DNA of 64,000 bases from Hofstenia miamia. Its lineage: Eukaryota > Xenacoelomorpha > Acoela. The translations under genes and the position numbers were made by a program. Shown here one piece after another: positions 45,601-54,619 of this stretch (position 1 is its first letter; each line of letters starts with the position of its first letter). The notes under the pieces are model-generated. The model saw only the letters and a list, made by a program, of their open reading frames with translations, made no database searches and was not told the origin of the DNA. The stretch is from positions 920,962 to 984,961 of the forward strand of contig SCFE01000049.1 in NCBI GenBank assembly GCA_004352715.1, given 5' to 3'.

Positions 45601-46806
45601 GAAACGATTAAAGTCCTTTTGATACTTTATAGATCATACCTTGAAGATCTTCTTAGATCCTGTTTGCAGATGATATAATAATTATCTCTAATTTTGAAAT
45701 AAAAATCAGAAATTATAAAATTTCCCTTAATTATTGGAGTAAAAAAATTGGAATGAAATTTAATCATGCAGAAATTGAATTTATCCAAATACCAATAATC
45801 AATATATTTATTGATTTTCATGTGTAAACTTTTTAATTTAGTAAAACTTGTGGTATTATCATTTAAAATAACTTAAGTTGTTTGAAGAACATCTCGTTTA
45901 GATTGAAGTACTGTTTCATAAAGAATCTACTATGGATCGATTTGTAGCACCCTAATAAAACTGATATGGGAAATCTAGAACAATTTCTAAGACGCTAGCG
46001 AGGGAAATGGAAGACTAGAAATTATAAAAATAGACATACTAAAATGTTATTCTTACCACTATCTCCCATATTGGATTTGATGTAATTTAACATACTTCCC
46101 AATGGGATATTATACATGTGATTTTGTTTTCATTTGTAATGTTTGATTTTTCTACTTTATATATATTGTGTTTGCATAAATTATCTTTGCTTGCTTAATG
46201 TAATCTCATTTGTATGTATGTGTACTTAAAATTGTGGAAATGCTTCCATACCTTACATATATAAAAATTTATGTAATTTACACGAAATTAACATTTATTA
46301 TGCAAACGAGGAATAACGATCTCTAAATATATAGAAAGTTTTTTAAAAGTTTATGTATATTAAATAGAACGATTATACCCACCCCTTGAACACAATGGTT
46401 ATGTGTAACCTCCCGTTAAGTTGAGTACCTGCTGGTAGTAGATGTACTCGCATACATAAGCATTTTAAAATTTTTCACTTGAAAATTTTCCAGACAACAA
46501 ATGTGCCAAAATATCAATTTATGATTTTTGATAATAGCATTAAAAAATTTATAAAAGCAACTAGAATTTTACTTTTATGAAATGAATGGATGTAAAGCTT
46601 TCAGAATCACATTCTTCCAAATTTAATCCTTCATCAGTAAGGGCTTTCCGAAAAAGTTGGCGCATTGAAAGCAATTCTTTTTCTGCTGATGTCACATTTT
46701 TCTGATTAAGCAAAACTTCTTCATCAGAATTTTTGGCTTCGTACACCAAAATGCAGTCAATAATTCTATTGCCATCCAGAAAATATTGCCAAGAAATATT
46801 AGAAGG
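20990..46806 (-). CDS. anoctamin (TMEM16 family) gene, ten exons placed
   Basis: This spliced minus-strand gene encodes a ten-helix anoctamin, a family of calcium-activated chloride channels and lipid scramblases in plasma or internal membranes. Exons, 5' to 3': 46573-46806, 42345-42693, 40232-40513, 39900-40186, 38245-38520, 32560-32742, 29025-29209, 28098-28334, 24063-24287, 20990-21214. All have GT-AG borders, and phases match except between the last two, where one exon (length 1 mod 3) must be missing. The first coding exon(s) upstream of 46806 were not found. The ten exons total about 827 codons, against roughly 800-1000 for the family. Four acidic calcium-site residues of helices 7 and 8 are present (EYIE, EVRLD). 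The sequence is divergent; I cannot assign a subfamily. Confidence 0.93.
22532..22693. mobile_element. hAT-type MITE with 8-bp TSD
   Basis: The ends are inverted repeats CAAGGCTGTAGCC and (reversed) CAAGCCTGTAGCC. They are flanked by a perfect 8-bp duplication TTTCAAAT at 22524-22531 and 22694-22701, the hallmark of hAT insertion. 162 bp, no coding. Confidence 0.85.
23015..23560 (-). mobile_element. DD41D (rosa-like) mariner, internally deleted
   Basis: TIRs of about 25 bp (AAGGGTGGGCCAGAAG on the left, CAGGGTGGGCCAAAAG on the right) are bounded by TA. 546 bp remain of a normal 1.2-1.5 kb element. The deletion fuses the 5' end to the second half of the transposase gene. Confidence 0.85.
23134..23490 (-). 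pseudogene. mariner transposase C-terminal half, DD41D
   Basis: It reads HDGAPTHYGNVARKWLI and then SPDLTPPDFFLWG, with 41 residues between the Asp of HDGAP and the Asp of PPDFF, and ends GGKFEHL. A TAG just before HDGAP probably replaces the Gln codon. The first catalytic Asp is deleted. Confidence 0.88.
23805..24036. mobile_element. piggyBac-like MITE with TTAA target site
   Basis: The ends CCCTTTCAAGTC and (reversed) CCCTTTCGAGTC are flanked on both sides by TTAA (23801-23804, 24037-24040). CCC/GGG ends at TTAA are characteristic of piggyBac. 232 bp, non-coding, with a perfect palindrome GGGAACTATAGTTCCC near the right end (24005-24020). Confidence 0.8.
24063..24287 (-). CDS. anoctamin exon (i): helices 8-9
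   Basis: It completes RLDA (calcium-site Asp) and contains ISIGAWRNILAVIMHIAVLV and NAYLIAFTSTYID, the family's IG-W--IL---AV--NA-IIAFTS block. The donor is GG/GTAATA. A piggyBac-like MITE ends 26 bp beyond the exon. Confidence 0.94.
24384..24764. mobile_element. hAT MITE, GAGCC-rich family, copy 1 (older)
   Basis: The ends CAGTTTCGTCAACGAGCC and (reversed) CAGACTTGTCAATGAGGC match copy 2 at 33876-34273 along the whole length. Flanking 8-mers ACTTAAGG and ATTCTAGG agree at five positions, so this copy looks older. It contains GAGCCGAGCC repeats near both ends. Confidence 0.8.
24765..28097. other. anoctamin intron
   Basis: Mostly unique AT-rich DNA. It contains a weak copy of the dispersed repeat (25140-25265) and a possible alternative terminal exon (27403-27526). 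I see no other gene. Confidence 0.6.
27403..27526 (-). CDS. possible alternative 3' exon
   Basis: After a TATTTACAG acceptor, 41 codons run to TAA (27403-27405), ending RLFGKLMKSYGDKLPKDD. The phase fits the donor of the upstream anoctamin exon 28098-28334. If used, it would end the protein after helix 7. It could instead be an exon of an unrelated nested gene or chance. Confidence 0.25.
28098..28334 (-). CDS. anoctamin exon (h): helix 7 and start of helix 8
   Basis: It contains LPQWERDYFL, then SEYIEFFIQFGYITIFAF and ICAFIANLFEVR, the most conserved part of the family. Both Glu of EYIE and the Glu of FEVR are calcium-site residues in studied anoctamins. Phase 2 at both ends. Confidence 0.95.
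29025..29209 (-). CDS. anoctamin exon (g): helix 6
   Basis: It reads CRLPDCLGNVGYSVLTFMIG, matching the C--GGC--EL-IQL block before and in helix 6. The helix-6 calcium-site pair (Asn and Glu four apart in TMEM16A) appears as N...Q (INMSLQ), so the Glu seems replaced. It ends in phase 2. Confidence 0.88.
29261..30160. repeat. tandem duplication, 415-bp period, with (TA)n
   Basis: Two units start TTTACAGATGACG (29261 and 29676), each with a TA microsatellite (near 29460 and 29938), and end near CAATCC. The second has two small insertions. It lies in an anoctamin intron. Confidence 0.88.
30894..32472. mobile_element. long-TIR foldback-type DNA element
   Basis: Inverted repeats of about 370 bp (30894-31262 and 32100-32472) start GGGGGTGC and enclose about 840 bp. 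Each terminus is itself a hairpin of about 25-bp arms (GTGCCACACGATTAGT and its complement around GACTATAGTC). Flanks are TTAA on the left and TTTA on the right. No transposase frame is seen. Confidence 0.75.
31497..32078. mobile_element. possible element nested in the foldback element
   Basis: An inverted pair, AAGGTACCTTCAGGTATTAA (31497 on) and the reverse of GCCTTGATACCTGCCGGTACC (32056-32078), bounds 582 bp. A third related word, AAGGTATCAAGGC, is at 31878. Non-coding. Confidence 0.45.
32560..32742 (-). CDS. anoctamin exon (f): helices 4-5
   Basis: 183 bp in phase 0, after acceptor ACATTTAG. It includes YIYEILALFFTNFQIHRRSQ, corresponding to the Y-LA-LT-FE-HRTQ block, and KMYIFKFMTSYCSILYYTF. 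Confidence 0.9.
33876..34273. mobile_element. hAT MITE, GAGCC-rich family, copy 2
   Basis: The 18-bp TIRs CGGACTTGTCAACGAGCC and (reversed) CAGACTTGTCAACGAGCC are flanked by a perfect 8-bp duplication CCAATAAT (33868-33875, 34274-34281). Runs of GAGCC lie next to both ends. Confidence 0.9.
34282..36435. other. anoctamin intron, no gene recognised
   Basis: Minus-strand coding-like pieces occur at 35000-35600 (for example KNFQDPGRLKVTLGDPAWKK and EIAGSLTKWFQELLNPKLRC) broken by stops. They may be an old transposase, but I cannot identify it. Confidence 0.4.
36436..36600 (-). mobile_element. LINE 3' tail remnant ending in (TTA)n
   Basis: On the minus strand an AATAAA-containing 3' UTR-like sequence ends at a TTA-repeat run (36440-36486), as LINE tails do in this window. 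No coding part is left. Confidence 0.35.
36690..38150 (+). pseudogene. LINE ORF: end of RT, zinc knuckle, endonuclease
   Basis: It starts after the RT fingers/palm with AINTWAIPVLRYSAGIFRWN and ELRELDRETRKVL. A CCHC-like zone follows (CRLW ... ETVDHLTAGYEKLA), then RRPDIVVRVDKE and VIDIAVPKD, the PD-D core of the restriction-like endonuclease of R2/R4-type LINEs, and it ends at TGA 38148-38150. Breaks: TGA 37095-37097, TAG near 37575, and an N gap (37158-37336) bordered by a repeated 42-bp segment. Confidence 0.8.
37158..37336. other. assembly gap, 179 N, inside a repeat
   Basis: The 42 bp before the gap (from 37116) recur directly after it (from 37337) with one difference, so the gap marks a tandem duplication the assembly could not resolve. 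Confidence 0.9.
38245..38520 (-). CDS. anoctamin exon (e): helix 3
   Basis: 276 bp in phase 0. A basic linker is followed by FVGLASVFVLTLIMLLYSIM, a membrane helix in the position of helix 3. The donor CAG/GTATGA is 25 bp from the TAA-repeat 3' end of an R4/Dong-like LINE. Confidence 0.85.
38662..39005. mobile_element. hAT-like MITE
   Basis: The ends CATAGATGGACGCGGGTG and (reversed) CAAGATGGACGTGGGTG are good inverted repeats. The interior is rich in CCGCA/CACCC words. No clear 8-bp duplication. Confidence 0.6.
39900..40186 (-). CDS. anoctamin exon (d): first outer loop and helix 2
   Basis: The Cys-containing loop (FWSDPVASQIC ... HLC ... DDSC) is followed by AAYAFIICVWGFWFTEKWKQ, the helix-2 block with the conserved E-WK. 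The donor is GTAAGT. Confidence 0.94.
40232..40513 (-). CDS. anoctamin exon (c): helix 1
   Basis: It contains FFPIHC (family FPLHD-like) and QPLYCIYLYFGAKTAFYFAF, the amphipathic stretch and first transmembrane helix. It is phase 1 at both ends. The donor G/GTAGCA opens an intron of only 45 bp. Confidence 0.92.
41177..41924. mobile_element. TA-flanked MITE rich in TTTGGCAAAT words
   Basis: TIRs CCCGAGTAAAT and (reversed) CCCTAGTAAAT are flanked by TA. Inside are many TTTGGCAAA/TTTGCCAAA words, including the perfect palindrome TGGCAAATATTTGCCA near 41268. Lies in an anoctamin intron. Confidence 0.6.
42345..42693 (-). CDS. anoctamin exon (b): cytosolic domain to before helix 1
   Basis: It reads VHVPLSVMMLHAEAMEMRVPL and later FFQPAQRNTIMLYLLQ, two conserved blocks of the family's N-terminal domain. 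It is 349 bp, starts in phase 0 and ends in phase 1 (AAC AAG G/GTACAT). Confidence 0.92.
42776..43847 (+). mobile_element. mariner-like element with nested LINE tail
   Basis: About 30-bp TIRs starting CAGGGTGGTCGCTAGAAAAG and (reversed) CAGGTTGATCGCTAGAAAAG are flanked by TA (42774-42775, 43848-43849). Between 43560 and 43750 a decayed plus-strand transposase end is visible (reading like ISRLRH ... GRHFEYL). A LINE fragment occupies 42909-43390. Confidence 0.8.
42909..43390 (-). pseudogene. LINE reverse-transcriptase ORF end and 3' tail
   Basis: On the minus strand it reads KLNLLPISLLLQFNDVLLFN and then RPGLRSSNRLKFTLQKTRLK, the region after RT in CR1/Jockey-like LINEs, and ends in a short UTR and an (AGT)n tail (42909-42931). 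The 5' end is lost. Confidence 0.7.
43850..46572. other. anoctamin intron, no gene seen
   Basis: AT-rich sequence with one locally GC-richer patch (44440-44530) rich in CGCG words, and CAGGGTTGGG near 44171, which could be one end of a hAT element without a partner. Confidence 0.5.
46573..46806 (-). CDS. anoctamin exon (a): N-terminal dimerisation domain
   Basis: It starts after TTTAG and stays in phase 0. It contains FLDGNRIIDCILVYEA, matching the DG-R-IDYVLVY block that opens the anoctamin cytosolic domain, then RQLFRKALTDEGLNLEE. The donor is GTAAAA at the low end, and the next exon continues in frame (FIK/VHVPL). Confidence 0.88.
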
Positions 46807-47026
46807 CTAAATATGTAAACTAAGTAATGAAAATGAAGGCTTAGGTTCACACATTAATGGTAAACAATCAATTTTATTTTTTAGTATAAATGATGTAGTG
46901 TATTTATACAACTTCCATGCAAGCTAATGAAATTATTGCAGTAAAATTATAAATTAATAGTTTTGTTAACTTTATTTTAGTTTATACTATGCAATAAATG
47001 TTTTAAATATTCGTTGTACCTTGTCA

Positions 47027-47059
47027 ATAATAATAATAATAATAATAAAGATTTATTAT

Positions 47060-47092
<33 letters not shown>

Positions 47093-47640
47093 NNNNNNNN
47101 NNNNNNNNNNNNNNNNNNNNNNNNNNNNNNNNNNNNNNNNNNNNNNNNNNNNNNNNNNNNNNNNNNNNTATATATATATATACTAAACAGTAGTATATAA
47201 ACACAATTTACATTAATAATAAACATAAGGCACTTGGCAGAAACGACATAAGCATATTGTATATTTCTTACAGTTGTTGAATAGTTAATGTTATTTAAAA
47301 ACTGTTGTTGGAAGAAGTCTTTTAATGATCTTTTTACTTGTTTCAATGATCCATATCAATTGATGGAAGTATTTTGATGTATATAATTTGCTAAGTATTG
47401 CAATTCTATTTAAATAGAAGTATCTGGTTGATTCTTTTCTTATATCCTTTGATTTGAAAACTGTAAGATTTGAAGAACGAAGCCAGTAATTTGTTGGTAG
47501 ATATTCAGATATTATTTTTGATAGTTCCAAATCATATTGGTCATTCAATAGCTTATTAAAATATATTGAATTTAAAATCAAAACCATGGTAGTATCCACT
47601 TACAGCATCTATGTTGAAAGGCTTCTAGCTTGCCAATTAT
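47027..47640 (-). pseudogene. LINE ORF end with 3' tail
   Basis: The minus strand reads IISEYLPTNYWLRSSNLTVF and RKESTRYFYLNRIAILSKLY, typical of the post-RT end of CR1/RTE-type LINE proteins. A UTR with (TA)n around the N gap 47093-47168 and a TTA-repeat end (47027-47047) follow. Confidence 0.6.
47093..47168. other. assembly gap, 76 N, in (TA)n
   Basis: TA repeats flank it on both sides, so it is an unresolved microsatellite. Confidence 0.95.
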
Positions 47641-49500
47641 GAAGGGGGATAATTCCATGAGAATTGAGCCATAACTTAGACATGATAATACCAATGATTT
47701 CTATAGAGGTAACTTGAGCTATGTTATCATTTAGGTAAACTCTATTTTATGCACAAAAAATTGGTTGCGTGAGGGCCTTTTTAAAAATCTCTCCACTCAA
47801 TGTTTTCATTTTTTTTCAGACGATGTGAATGAGCACATTGCCCAATTTCCGAAATTCAAGCAATGGCAATGTTGCAATGTTGACTTCAAATGATACAGAC
47901 AAATGATTCGGTTTCTCATTTGATGGAGCATCTGTCATGTGTTATTCTTGCAGTTGAGTGCAAACCAGACTGATGCAATTATTCAAATATGCCATCTTTT
48001 ATTGCCATTGTCATATGCATCGTCTGAGCTTAGTGTTAGTTGCAGTATCAAGTAGTATTTTGCCGCTTTGCCATAAATGCTGCTAGTGGTCATTTACAGC
48101 CTGCACCCTTACGGCCGCGGCCAGCAAGAGCTTCAATTTTTACACCAAGATTTTTAGTTAAATTTTGTGCTTGCAATCTGAATTAAACAGGGTGCTTAAA
48201 AATAATCTACGATTTATTCTAGGTGGGCGTAAACTATGAGAAATGTTGTCAGTATTATGTACAATAAAAATGATATGGCTGGGAACGGATTGAATATTTT
48301 TGACATCCTTTACTTCTACAATTTTCTTCATTTCAGTATCCTCTGAACGAATTTTTTTTAAATACTTGGAAAGCTTGCTCGCTTTTGTGTTGGCTGCAGC
48401 TTTTGGCCGACCGTTTACTGGGCTTAACTGTATCCTGGAGACAGTTTCTCGCCTTTATACACAAGGGATACAGAATTTTGGCAACAGCAAATGTGTTTCA
48501 ACATATAACTGTAAACTTGATCAAGCTTCGTTTGCAAAGAAAAGTCTCCAATCACCTCAACTTGTTGCAGACCATTGTTCATTTCTAACACCAAAGAAAT
48601 TTTCGAAAATTCCAGATGTTCTTGCGATTATTATTTTTACGAATTTTATCACTGAACGTCAATTCCAAATGTTGCCGACAGAGGCACACAGACCAGCTCA
48701 CTACTGAACTTATTATCATGATTGATGCAGAATACAAAAGCTTTTAGATATTATTCCTTTACTTAGGAAGCCTGTTGCATTCTACTTGATAGAAATTGTA
48801 AACATTTAATTAGAAATGCGCACCTCAAGCAAATATCATAAATTTTATATGATTACAATGTCAAAAGCAGTAGTTTGGCATAGAAGTATCGGAATACTAA
48901 ACTGCTTATTGTACATTGCAAGGTCGAATATCACCAGCTATCGATTTGCATAGAACGAGATGGGAATCAATAAATTGTTTCCTTGAGGGGTGTGATAAGA
49001 TGCTAAGCACCAATTTTCTCGAGTATTTTTTATAACATTGCGAAATTGGCAACAGGTTTGAAGTCGTTCAAGACGTATGGATCAATGAATTCTTAAGCAC
49101 AATAACTTTCTTAAATGCTTTTAGAAAGATGCATGTATAGTGAAATCTATGGAAAAAATTAAGTGAAAATTTGTTTCCAAGCCAGAAGTTTACAGTTTTA
49201 AGAATCATGGAGTGCATCATCCCTCTAAAATTTATTTTAGTGTTTGGTGAGAAAGTGGTAAGTTTGAAAAAAATTCTTGTTTTCCTAATTTAGAAGCACT
49301 AATTTTGTTTTTGCTCTTATTCTAAAGCAAATGTCAAATCCATAGCTTGTGACAGTTCCCTAGATATTTGAAACTGGTGAGTGGAGATATTTGAAACTGG
49401 TGAGTGGCTTTTCTTAAATGACAAATAAGCTGTAATTTTTTCAATAAATTTGAATTTAATTTGTATCATAAAATTGTATTCACGTATATTAATTATGCAA
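47641..49500. other. unassigned; coding-like minus-strand remnant
   Basis: Around 48230-48600 the minus strand holds protein-like pieces (NGLQQVEVIGDFSLQTKLDQ; KASKLSKYLKKIRSED) in changing frames. I do not recognise them. The plus-strand frame at 48300-48707 is probably a shadow. Confidence 0.35.
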
Positions 49501-49559
49501 TTTTGAGAATAACAGAAAAAATAAATTGACTTCCAGAGTAAAAGTAGTGAAAAAGTTTT

Positions 49560-49880
49560 GGAGAGATGCTTTAACACCACAGTTTGTAAATATTGGAGTA
49601 AGTTACCACTACAGATAAGAAAAGAACATAATATAAGAACATTTTAGAAATTGTTGAAAGAAAATTTGTTAGCAAACCAATGTAAATACAGGCATTCAAA
49701 AATTCCATTGCAAAAAATTTAAGTTTAACTTTTTTTTATTTAATCTTTTTCATTTGTAAATTTTGTGTTTATTTAGATTTATTTTAAGTATCTTTAGTTT
49801 GTAGATTTGTACAACATTTTTATATATATTTTTACAAATATGAATTTGTTGTACTGCTATAAATATGAAATAAATATATG
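49560..49880 (+). pseudogene. LINE 3' end fragment
   Basis: A short frame reads YWSKLPLQIRKEHNIR then KLLKENLLANQ, the WN-LP--IR---FK--L ending of LINE proteins, followed by an AT-rich UTR with AATAAA near 49869. Confidence 0.55.
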
Positions 49881-50369
49881 AAATATATTAATATTAAAGT
49901 AATTAATAACAATTATATATTTTTACATCAATGACTTAGATTAGTACCAAATGAAGTTCATAACACTTGTTTGGTTAGAATAATGTATGTAAGTAATGCA
50001 TGTAGGTGAGGGTTTAAAATCACATGCACATTATGCTGTACATATAAAGGATTTTTTAAAACATTTATTATTAAAAACGAGATATGTAGTAAAATATTAC
50101 TTACATAAGTTTTGTTGGACTGAATAAAGAATTTCTTCATGAAATTAATTTGTAGATAAACAGTTATGCACTGAAATTCTAATATTACCTAATAAAATTT
50201 TTTAAAGCATAAATTTTTCCTACGTAAATTTTTACTAAGAAACTTAATTATTCAAATTTAAGTTGTAAATAGATTGTAATGGTTCTAATCATCTCCATTT
50301 TTCAACTTTATGTATTAGATTTCTTGTAAGCCTAATTAAGATGTAGTTCAATACAAGAAGCACTTTTTA

Positions 50370-51213
50370 ATGTTATGTACAGATTGTTTTGATTTAAATG
50401 TTAATGATCTAAACTTTTCACGTACTACAGGTTTTCTAGACATATTTGATTCCAAAAAATGTGCAATGATCGATTCTAAGAATTTGCTATGCGAAAATAA
50501 TTCATTAACAGAGGATATTCAAAAAACAATGAAAAATAATTTTTCGTCGTTTTTTTATCATTTAGAGACTTAGAGAAAAATATTATATTGGATAATGCTG
50601 AGAGTAAGCTAAGTTTCGCACCATAATTATCGCTGGAAACTCAAGGCTATTTGAAAAACAATCTTTGAGCAAGATATTTTAACAAACACAAATCTCACAA
50701 AAAACATAGAACTTATATTATATAATGTACCAATAAAGCAAAGGGAATCTACTAACTATTTGGGTGTTGAAATTGACAATTTAAACTTCGAACAATTCTT
50801 CATGGCTAAAATTGAAAAAAATGGTTTCTGGAGTTAGGTATCTTTATCATCTCGGAAATATTTCAAATACGTACCACAAACAATTAATAAATGCACTCTG
50901 CCTTTCACACTTTCAATATTGCTCATTCCTTTTTACAAATATTAATTCAAAACATCGGATCCTCCTGTCTAAAACTTTTAATTGGTCCCTTAAAATACTC
51001 AATTTTGCACAAAAACACGACAATGTATCCGATTACCGATTAAAATACAAAATACTATCTCCATATTATCAAATTCAAATGGCCTCCCCGAGAAAATGTC
51101 GGCTGTTTGAAAAATTTTCAATATTTGCAGTTGAAGTACTGAGTAGGCAGACTAGAAAAAAAGGATGCAGAAAATATTTTCACCTGATATATAATTTTAA
51201 AATTTCCATTTAA
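50370..51213 (+). pseudogene. LINE reverse transcriptase fragment (thumb and C-terminus)
   Basis: It contains NYLGVEIDN near 50755-50780, the YLGV-ID motif after the RT palm, followed by VRYLYHLGNISNTYHKQLIN and a tail. Frames change and the catalytic YADD region is not visible. Confidence 0.6.
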
Positions 51214-51241
51214 AAATAGAAACTCCATTACTTTTTAAGTA

Positions 51242-51415
51242 GCATTCAAACCTACAACTTTGTTCACATTTTTTGCAAATTACAATATTCACAACAAAGT
51301 TTTACTGCGTTCAGACGTACAACTTTGCTTAAAACTCTTTGTAAATTAAAATGTTCACCACAATGTTTTATCGCATTTAGACCTACAACTTTGTTCACAA
51401 CTTTTGCTTTAGATT
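51242..51415. repeat. tandem repeat, about 66 bp x 2.7
   Basis: Three starts, GCATTCAAACCTACAACTTT (51242), GCGTTCAGACGTACAACTTT (about 51308) and GCATTTAGACCTACAACTTT (about 51373), open diverged units. Confidence 0.85.
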
Positions 51416-51939
51416 CAAATAAAATTTTCAAAACTAATATATTGTAATTTGAAATTAGGGCCGGTCAAAATGGTTTCGATTAACAAAAAGTCAATAACAA
51501 TATGCACGAATGCACCTCTGGTGGTTGATAACCAGGGACCTAAATTTTCGGCGGAAAAGTCGCACTTTCGGCGGCCGATTTCGGCGCAAAAACTGTATTT
51601 TCGGCGTCAAAAAACGCAGCGGCAAGGCTGCAGGCGGTATTGCATTTGAGCATCAATTAAAATAATAAAAAGGATTTTTTAAAAAATCGATATGAAGAGA
51701 TTTTAAAAAGCAATCACTAGAGATTATCAATGTAATTTATAACACTCATCCTGTTCTGTTTTCAACCTGATTTGCGATGCCTCAAGGCTTGCTCGAGGCT
51801 TAATCTTAGAAGATTAATCCTGATAGACCTGACTCAATTTAAACATTCTTGCAAACAACATATTTCAAATTCTAACACTAATACTGTTTTTTTAAATATG
51901 TTGCTCAAATCGCTTATAATGAAAAATTGCATCAACAAA

Positions 51940-52160
51940 ATTCTTGACTTCTTTTGAAATTTTCTTCTTTGGAGAAGGGGAATTAATTGCTTGATATAGA
52001 AGGTACATCAGTTCCTTGAATTGTAATGATATCATGAGTTCCAGATGCTGGCTCTAAAAAAGGTTGTGCATTTGAAAGGCTTTCCAAAAAGGCAGCATTT
52101 TCTCAAAGCAGGTCCAACCTGATGTCCTTCCACCCGTTTTCTTCATTAAGAAAACGTTTG
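51940..52160 (-). pseudogene. possible MADF/BESS-like transposon protein remnant
   Basis: The minus strand reads NEENGWKDIRLDLL, then NAAFLESLSNAQPF and KKKISKEVKNFVDAIFHYKR in shifting frames. The pattern weakly recalls MADF-BESS proteins of Harbinger-type elements. Weak evidence. Confidence 0.2.
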
Positions 52161-52512
52161 CTAAGTTCTTAACAAAGTTTTCGATCTAAACAAAGCAAGA
52201 ATAAATGTAGTTTTTTAGATTTTGAAATTTTAAAGATAATATAAAGAATATAATTTTTTAACTTGCCATAGGTTATTTTTTGTACCTACACCTGCCCGTA
52301 AGAAGTTCATGGGCATACATACCCAAGAAGGCCACCCGAATACCCGTAAGCACCATTTCAACAACTAATGAATAAATAGCAAAATAAAAATTATGCAAAA
52401 CCAGTGTTTTTGTCGATTGTCATCTAACAGGATTGTTCGTTTAGCTGTGATGATTTTGGTAGCAGCTAAAATATTATACTAGAAGGGATATTTAAGTAAC
52501 CTATTTTATACT

Positions 52513-52834
52513 CAGGCGCTGTCTCAGGGAGTACGGTCGTCCCCTTCCCAAACCATCTAATCATAATATGTGATTATTTCAATATAAAATAATTTTTTTT
52601 GTGATTTTCATACGATAGAAATTATTTTTTGAACAATTTTATGCTCTGCCATTATTAAAAAAATATCTTTAAAAGACCAGCTTTCATGAGTATAAATGTG
52701 AACCTCATAAATCATTGCCATTTTTGGCAAATATGATTCGATTTTGAATAAATTGCAAATATATAATCGTTTTATAATGCATAATAAAACATTGAAGCCC
52801 CCTCCCCATTCCAAATATTCTAGGACCGCGCCTG
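52513..52834. mobile_element. possible hAT-like MITE
   Basis: The ends CAGGCGCTGTC and (reversed) CAGGCGCGGTCC form a short inverted repeat bounding 322 bp. No target-site duplication matches. Confidence 0.4.
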
Positions 52835-53564
52835 TTGGGATTAACATTTATTTATCAGTAACATTATGAGGTAAAATGAAAAAATAAATACACACTTAGA
52901 AATTTTATTCCATTTTTTCTAATTAAGGAAAGCCTGTTTTAATGTGAATTGAGAAAATACCTACAAGCTAAATAATCGCTATATCTCAAAAACACTTTAA
53001 GATTGGTCAGAATCAGAAATTATACTCTAGTATGACAATAATAAAACGTTTCAGAGCCTCTTTAATCATTGAAGGACAAACTTTCTACTAAGGTTCCCAA
53101 AAGAAGTGGTTAATTTCTTGACATTGTCTTTTTGCATTATGCTCATGTTTTACTAGTTTTATTCTCTATCCGTACCCACCCCAACATTAGTATTGGTACC
53201 AATAGCAGCACTACCCGGAGGTAGCCGCGGGGAAAAGCTGCTTAACCCTATTCGAGTCCCTCTTGGCTACGCCCTTGTCTGGAAGTAGAACATCATTATC
53301 CCACATTCTGTAGTTAGCTCATAGTGCAATGCTTCTCTAAAAATAGACTACACTCTTTATAAATTTAGTCATCAACTATTGAGAAAAATAGTTATCCCTA
53401 AAATCGCCGTGAATAATTGACATAAAATGAATCAATTTCGACCCTCTTTATAACATGTAATCAGATTCCATTAAAGGAAGTCCGTAAAAATAATTTTTTA
53501 TGGTTTATGCCAAACAAAAATTTTTTTTGGATGTCTCAGTAAAATGCATTGGGAATATAATTCC

Positions 53565-53797
53565 CAATTACCCCAAAATCTATCAAATATTTCCTTTAAA
53601 GAAAGGCAGCTCCACAATGCACATTGCTTCGTCATACAGAAAGATTTCGTGAGGGTAGAAAAATGCATGCCAATTTAGAGCAATCGCTAAAAATATTTTT
53701 TATTATGTATTAAGATAGCACGCGAAATCAATTTTCGTACGCCATCGCGCGACAAAAATTTTCCGTAGCAAGAAAATATTTCGTGTAATGGAGAACG
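53565..53797. repeat. dispersed repeat, copy 2
   Basis: It matches 20420-20625, sharing TTTCCTTT-AAGAAAGGCAGC and TTCGTACGCCATCGCGCGAC. Confidence 0.7.
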
Positions 53798-53822
53798 GCT
53801 GCATATCCATCAAAATCGGATT

Positions 53823-54022
53823 TTAATTGCTGCATTCCTCAAAATCACTCTTATGCTTTCTTTTCAGACGTGCGACAGCATTTGTAGTTACTCCATCTTT
53901 ACAGGTCAGCTGCAGTCTGCACGTGTCGCAGATGCAAGTTTCTTGGTCGTCATTATTGTGAAAATACGACCAGATAGGATGCTTATCACACATAAAACAC
54001 AAATCTGAAGAGGCATAGCGAA
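53823..54022 (-). pseudogene. BED-type zinc finger fragment (hAT/ZBED)
   Basis: The minus strand reads CDKHPIWSYFHNNDD, then CICDTCRLQL and TTNAVARLKRKHKSDFE, the W-YF ... C--C ... T--L--HL---H layout of BED fingers, ending at TAA. The first His of the final pair appears replaced by Arg (ARLKRKH). Likely from a hAT transposase. Confidence 0.6.
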
Positions 54023-54619
54023 GTCAAATTAACAAGTTAAATTCCTTGGTAAGGTGATAATTACTGCCAAACCAACGCAACTCCAATAACACATGTATTT
54101 GCAACTCGAATCTTATTCACTGTCAACTTCGATTTAAGATTGTCAATGCAACCACGATTTTTTTCAATGCCTTCAATGTGAACATGGCTCAATGCAATGT
54201 ATTGGAAAATCAATGCATTGCACACCCCTAGTACAAGGAAAAGAGAGATTATGAGGAAATCAAACCTAAAAAGTTCGTAGGAATTTGTGATCATGTTATA
54301 TATATATATATATATATATATAAATATATATATTAGGATATATATAGTAGGGGACATCAAACACTATGTTTTGTGAGATGAGTTATAAAACTGTGTTGGA
54401 CAGTAATTAACACTGTCAAACTGTTTTAGTTGAAGTTTTGGTTTTTGGTAACTAAAATGTAGCTGTTGTCATCGTTTAAGAGCTGCATGTCGGCCTTTAG
54501 CCTTGTTGTTTTTGCATGGAGTCAGAAATCAGAATAGAAACCGAAGTTCGAACATGTCAATCTTTTCACACATAAAAGCGTGTGTGATTGCTATGCATAT
54601 GAATGAAGTTTTGATCTAG

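Noticed and set aside
48300-48707. 135-codon plus-strand frame
   Set aside because: Composition looks random, while the opposite strand has more protein-like pieces. No family recognised on either strand.
50812-51213. A host gene at 50812-51213
   Set aside because: The upstream YLGVEID motif shows it is the end of a LINE RT.
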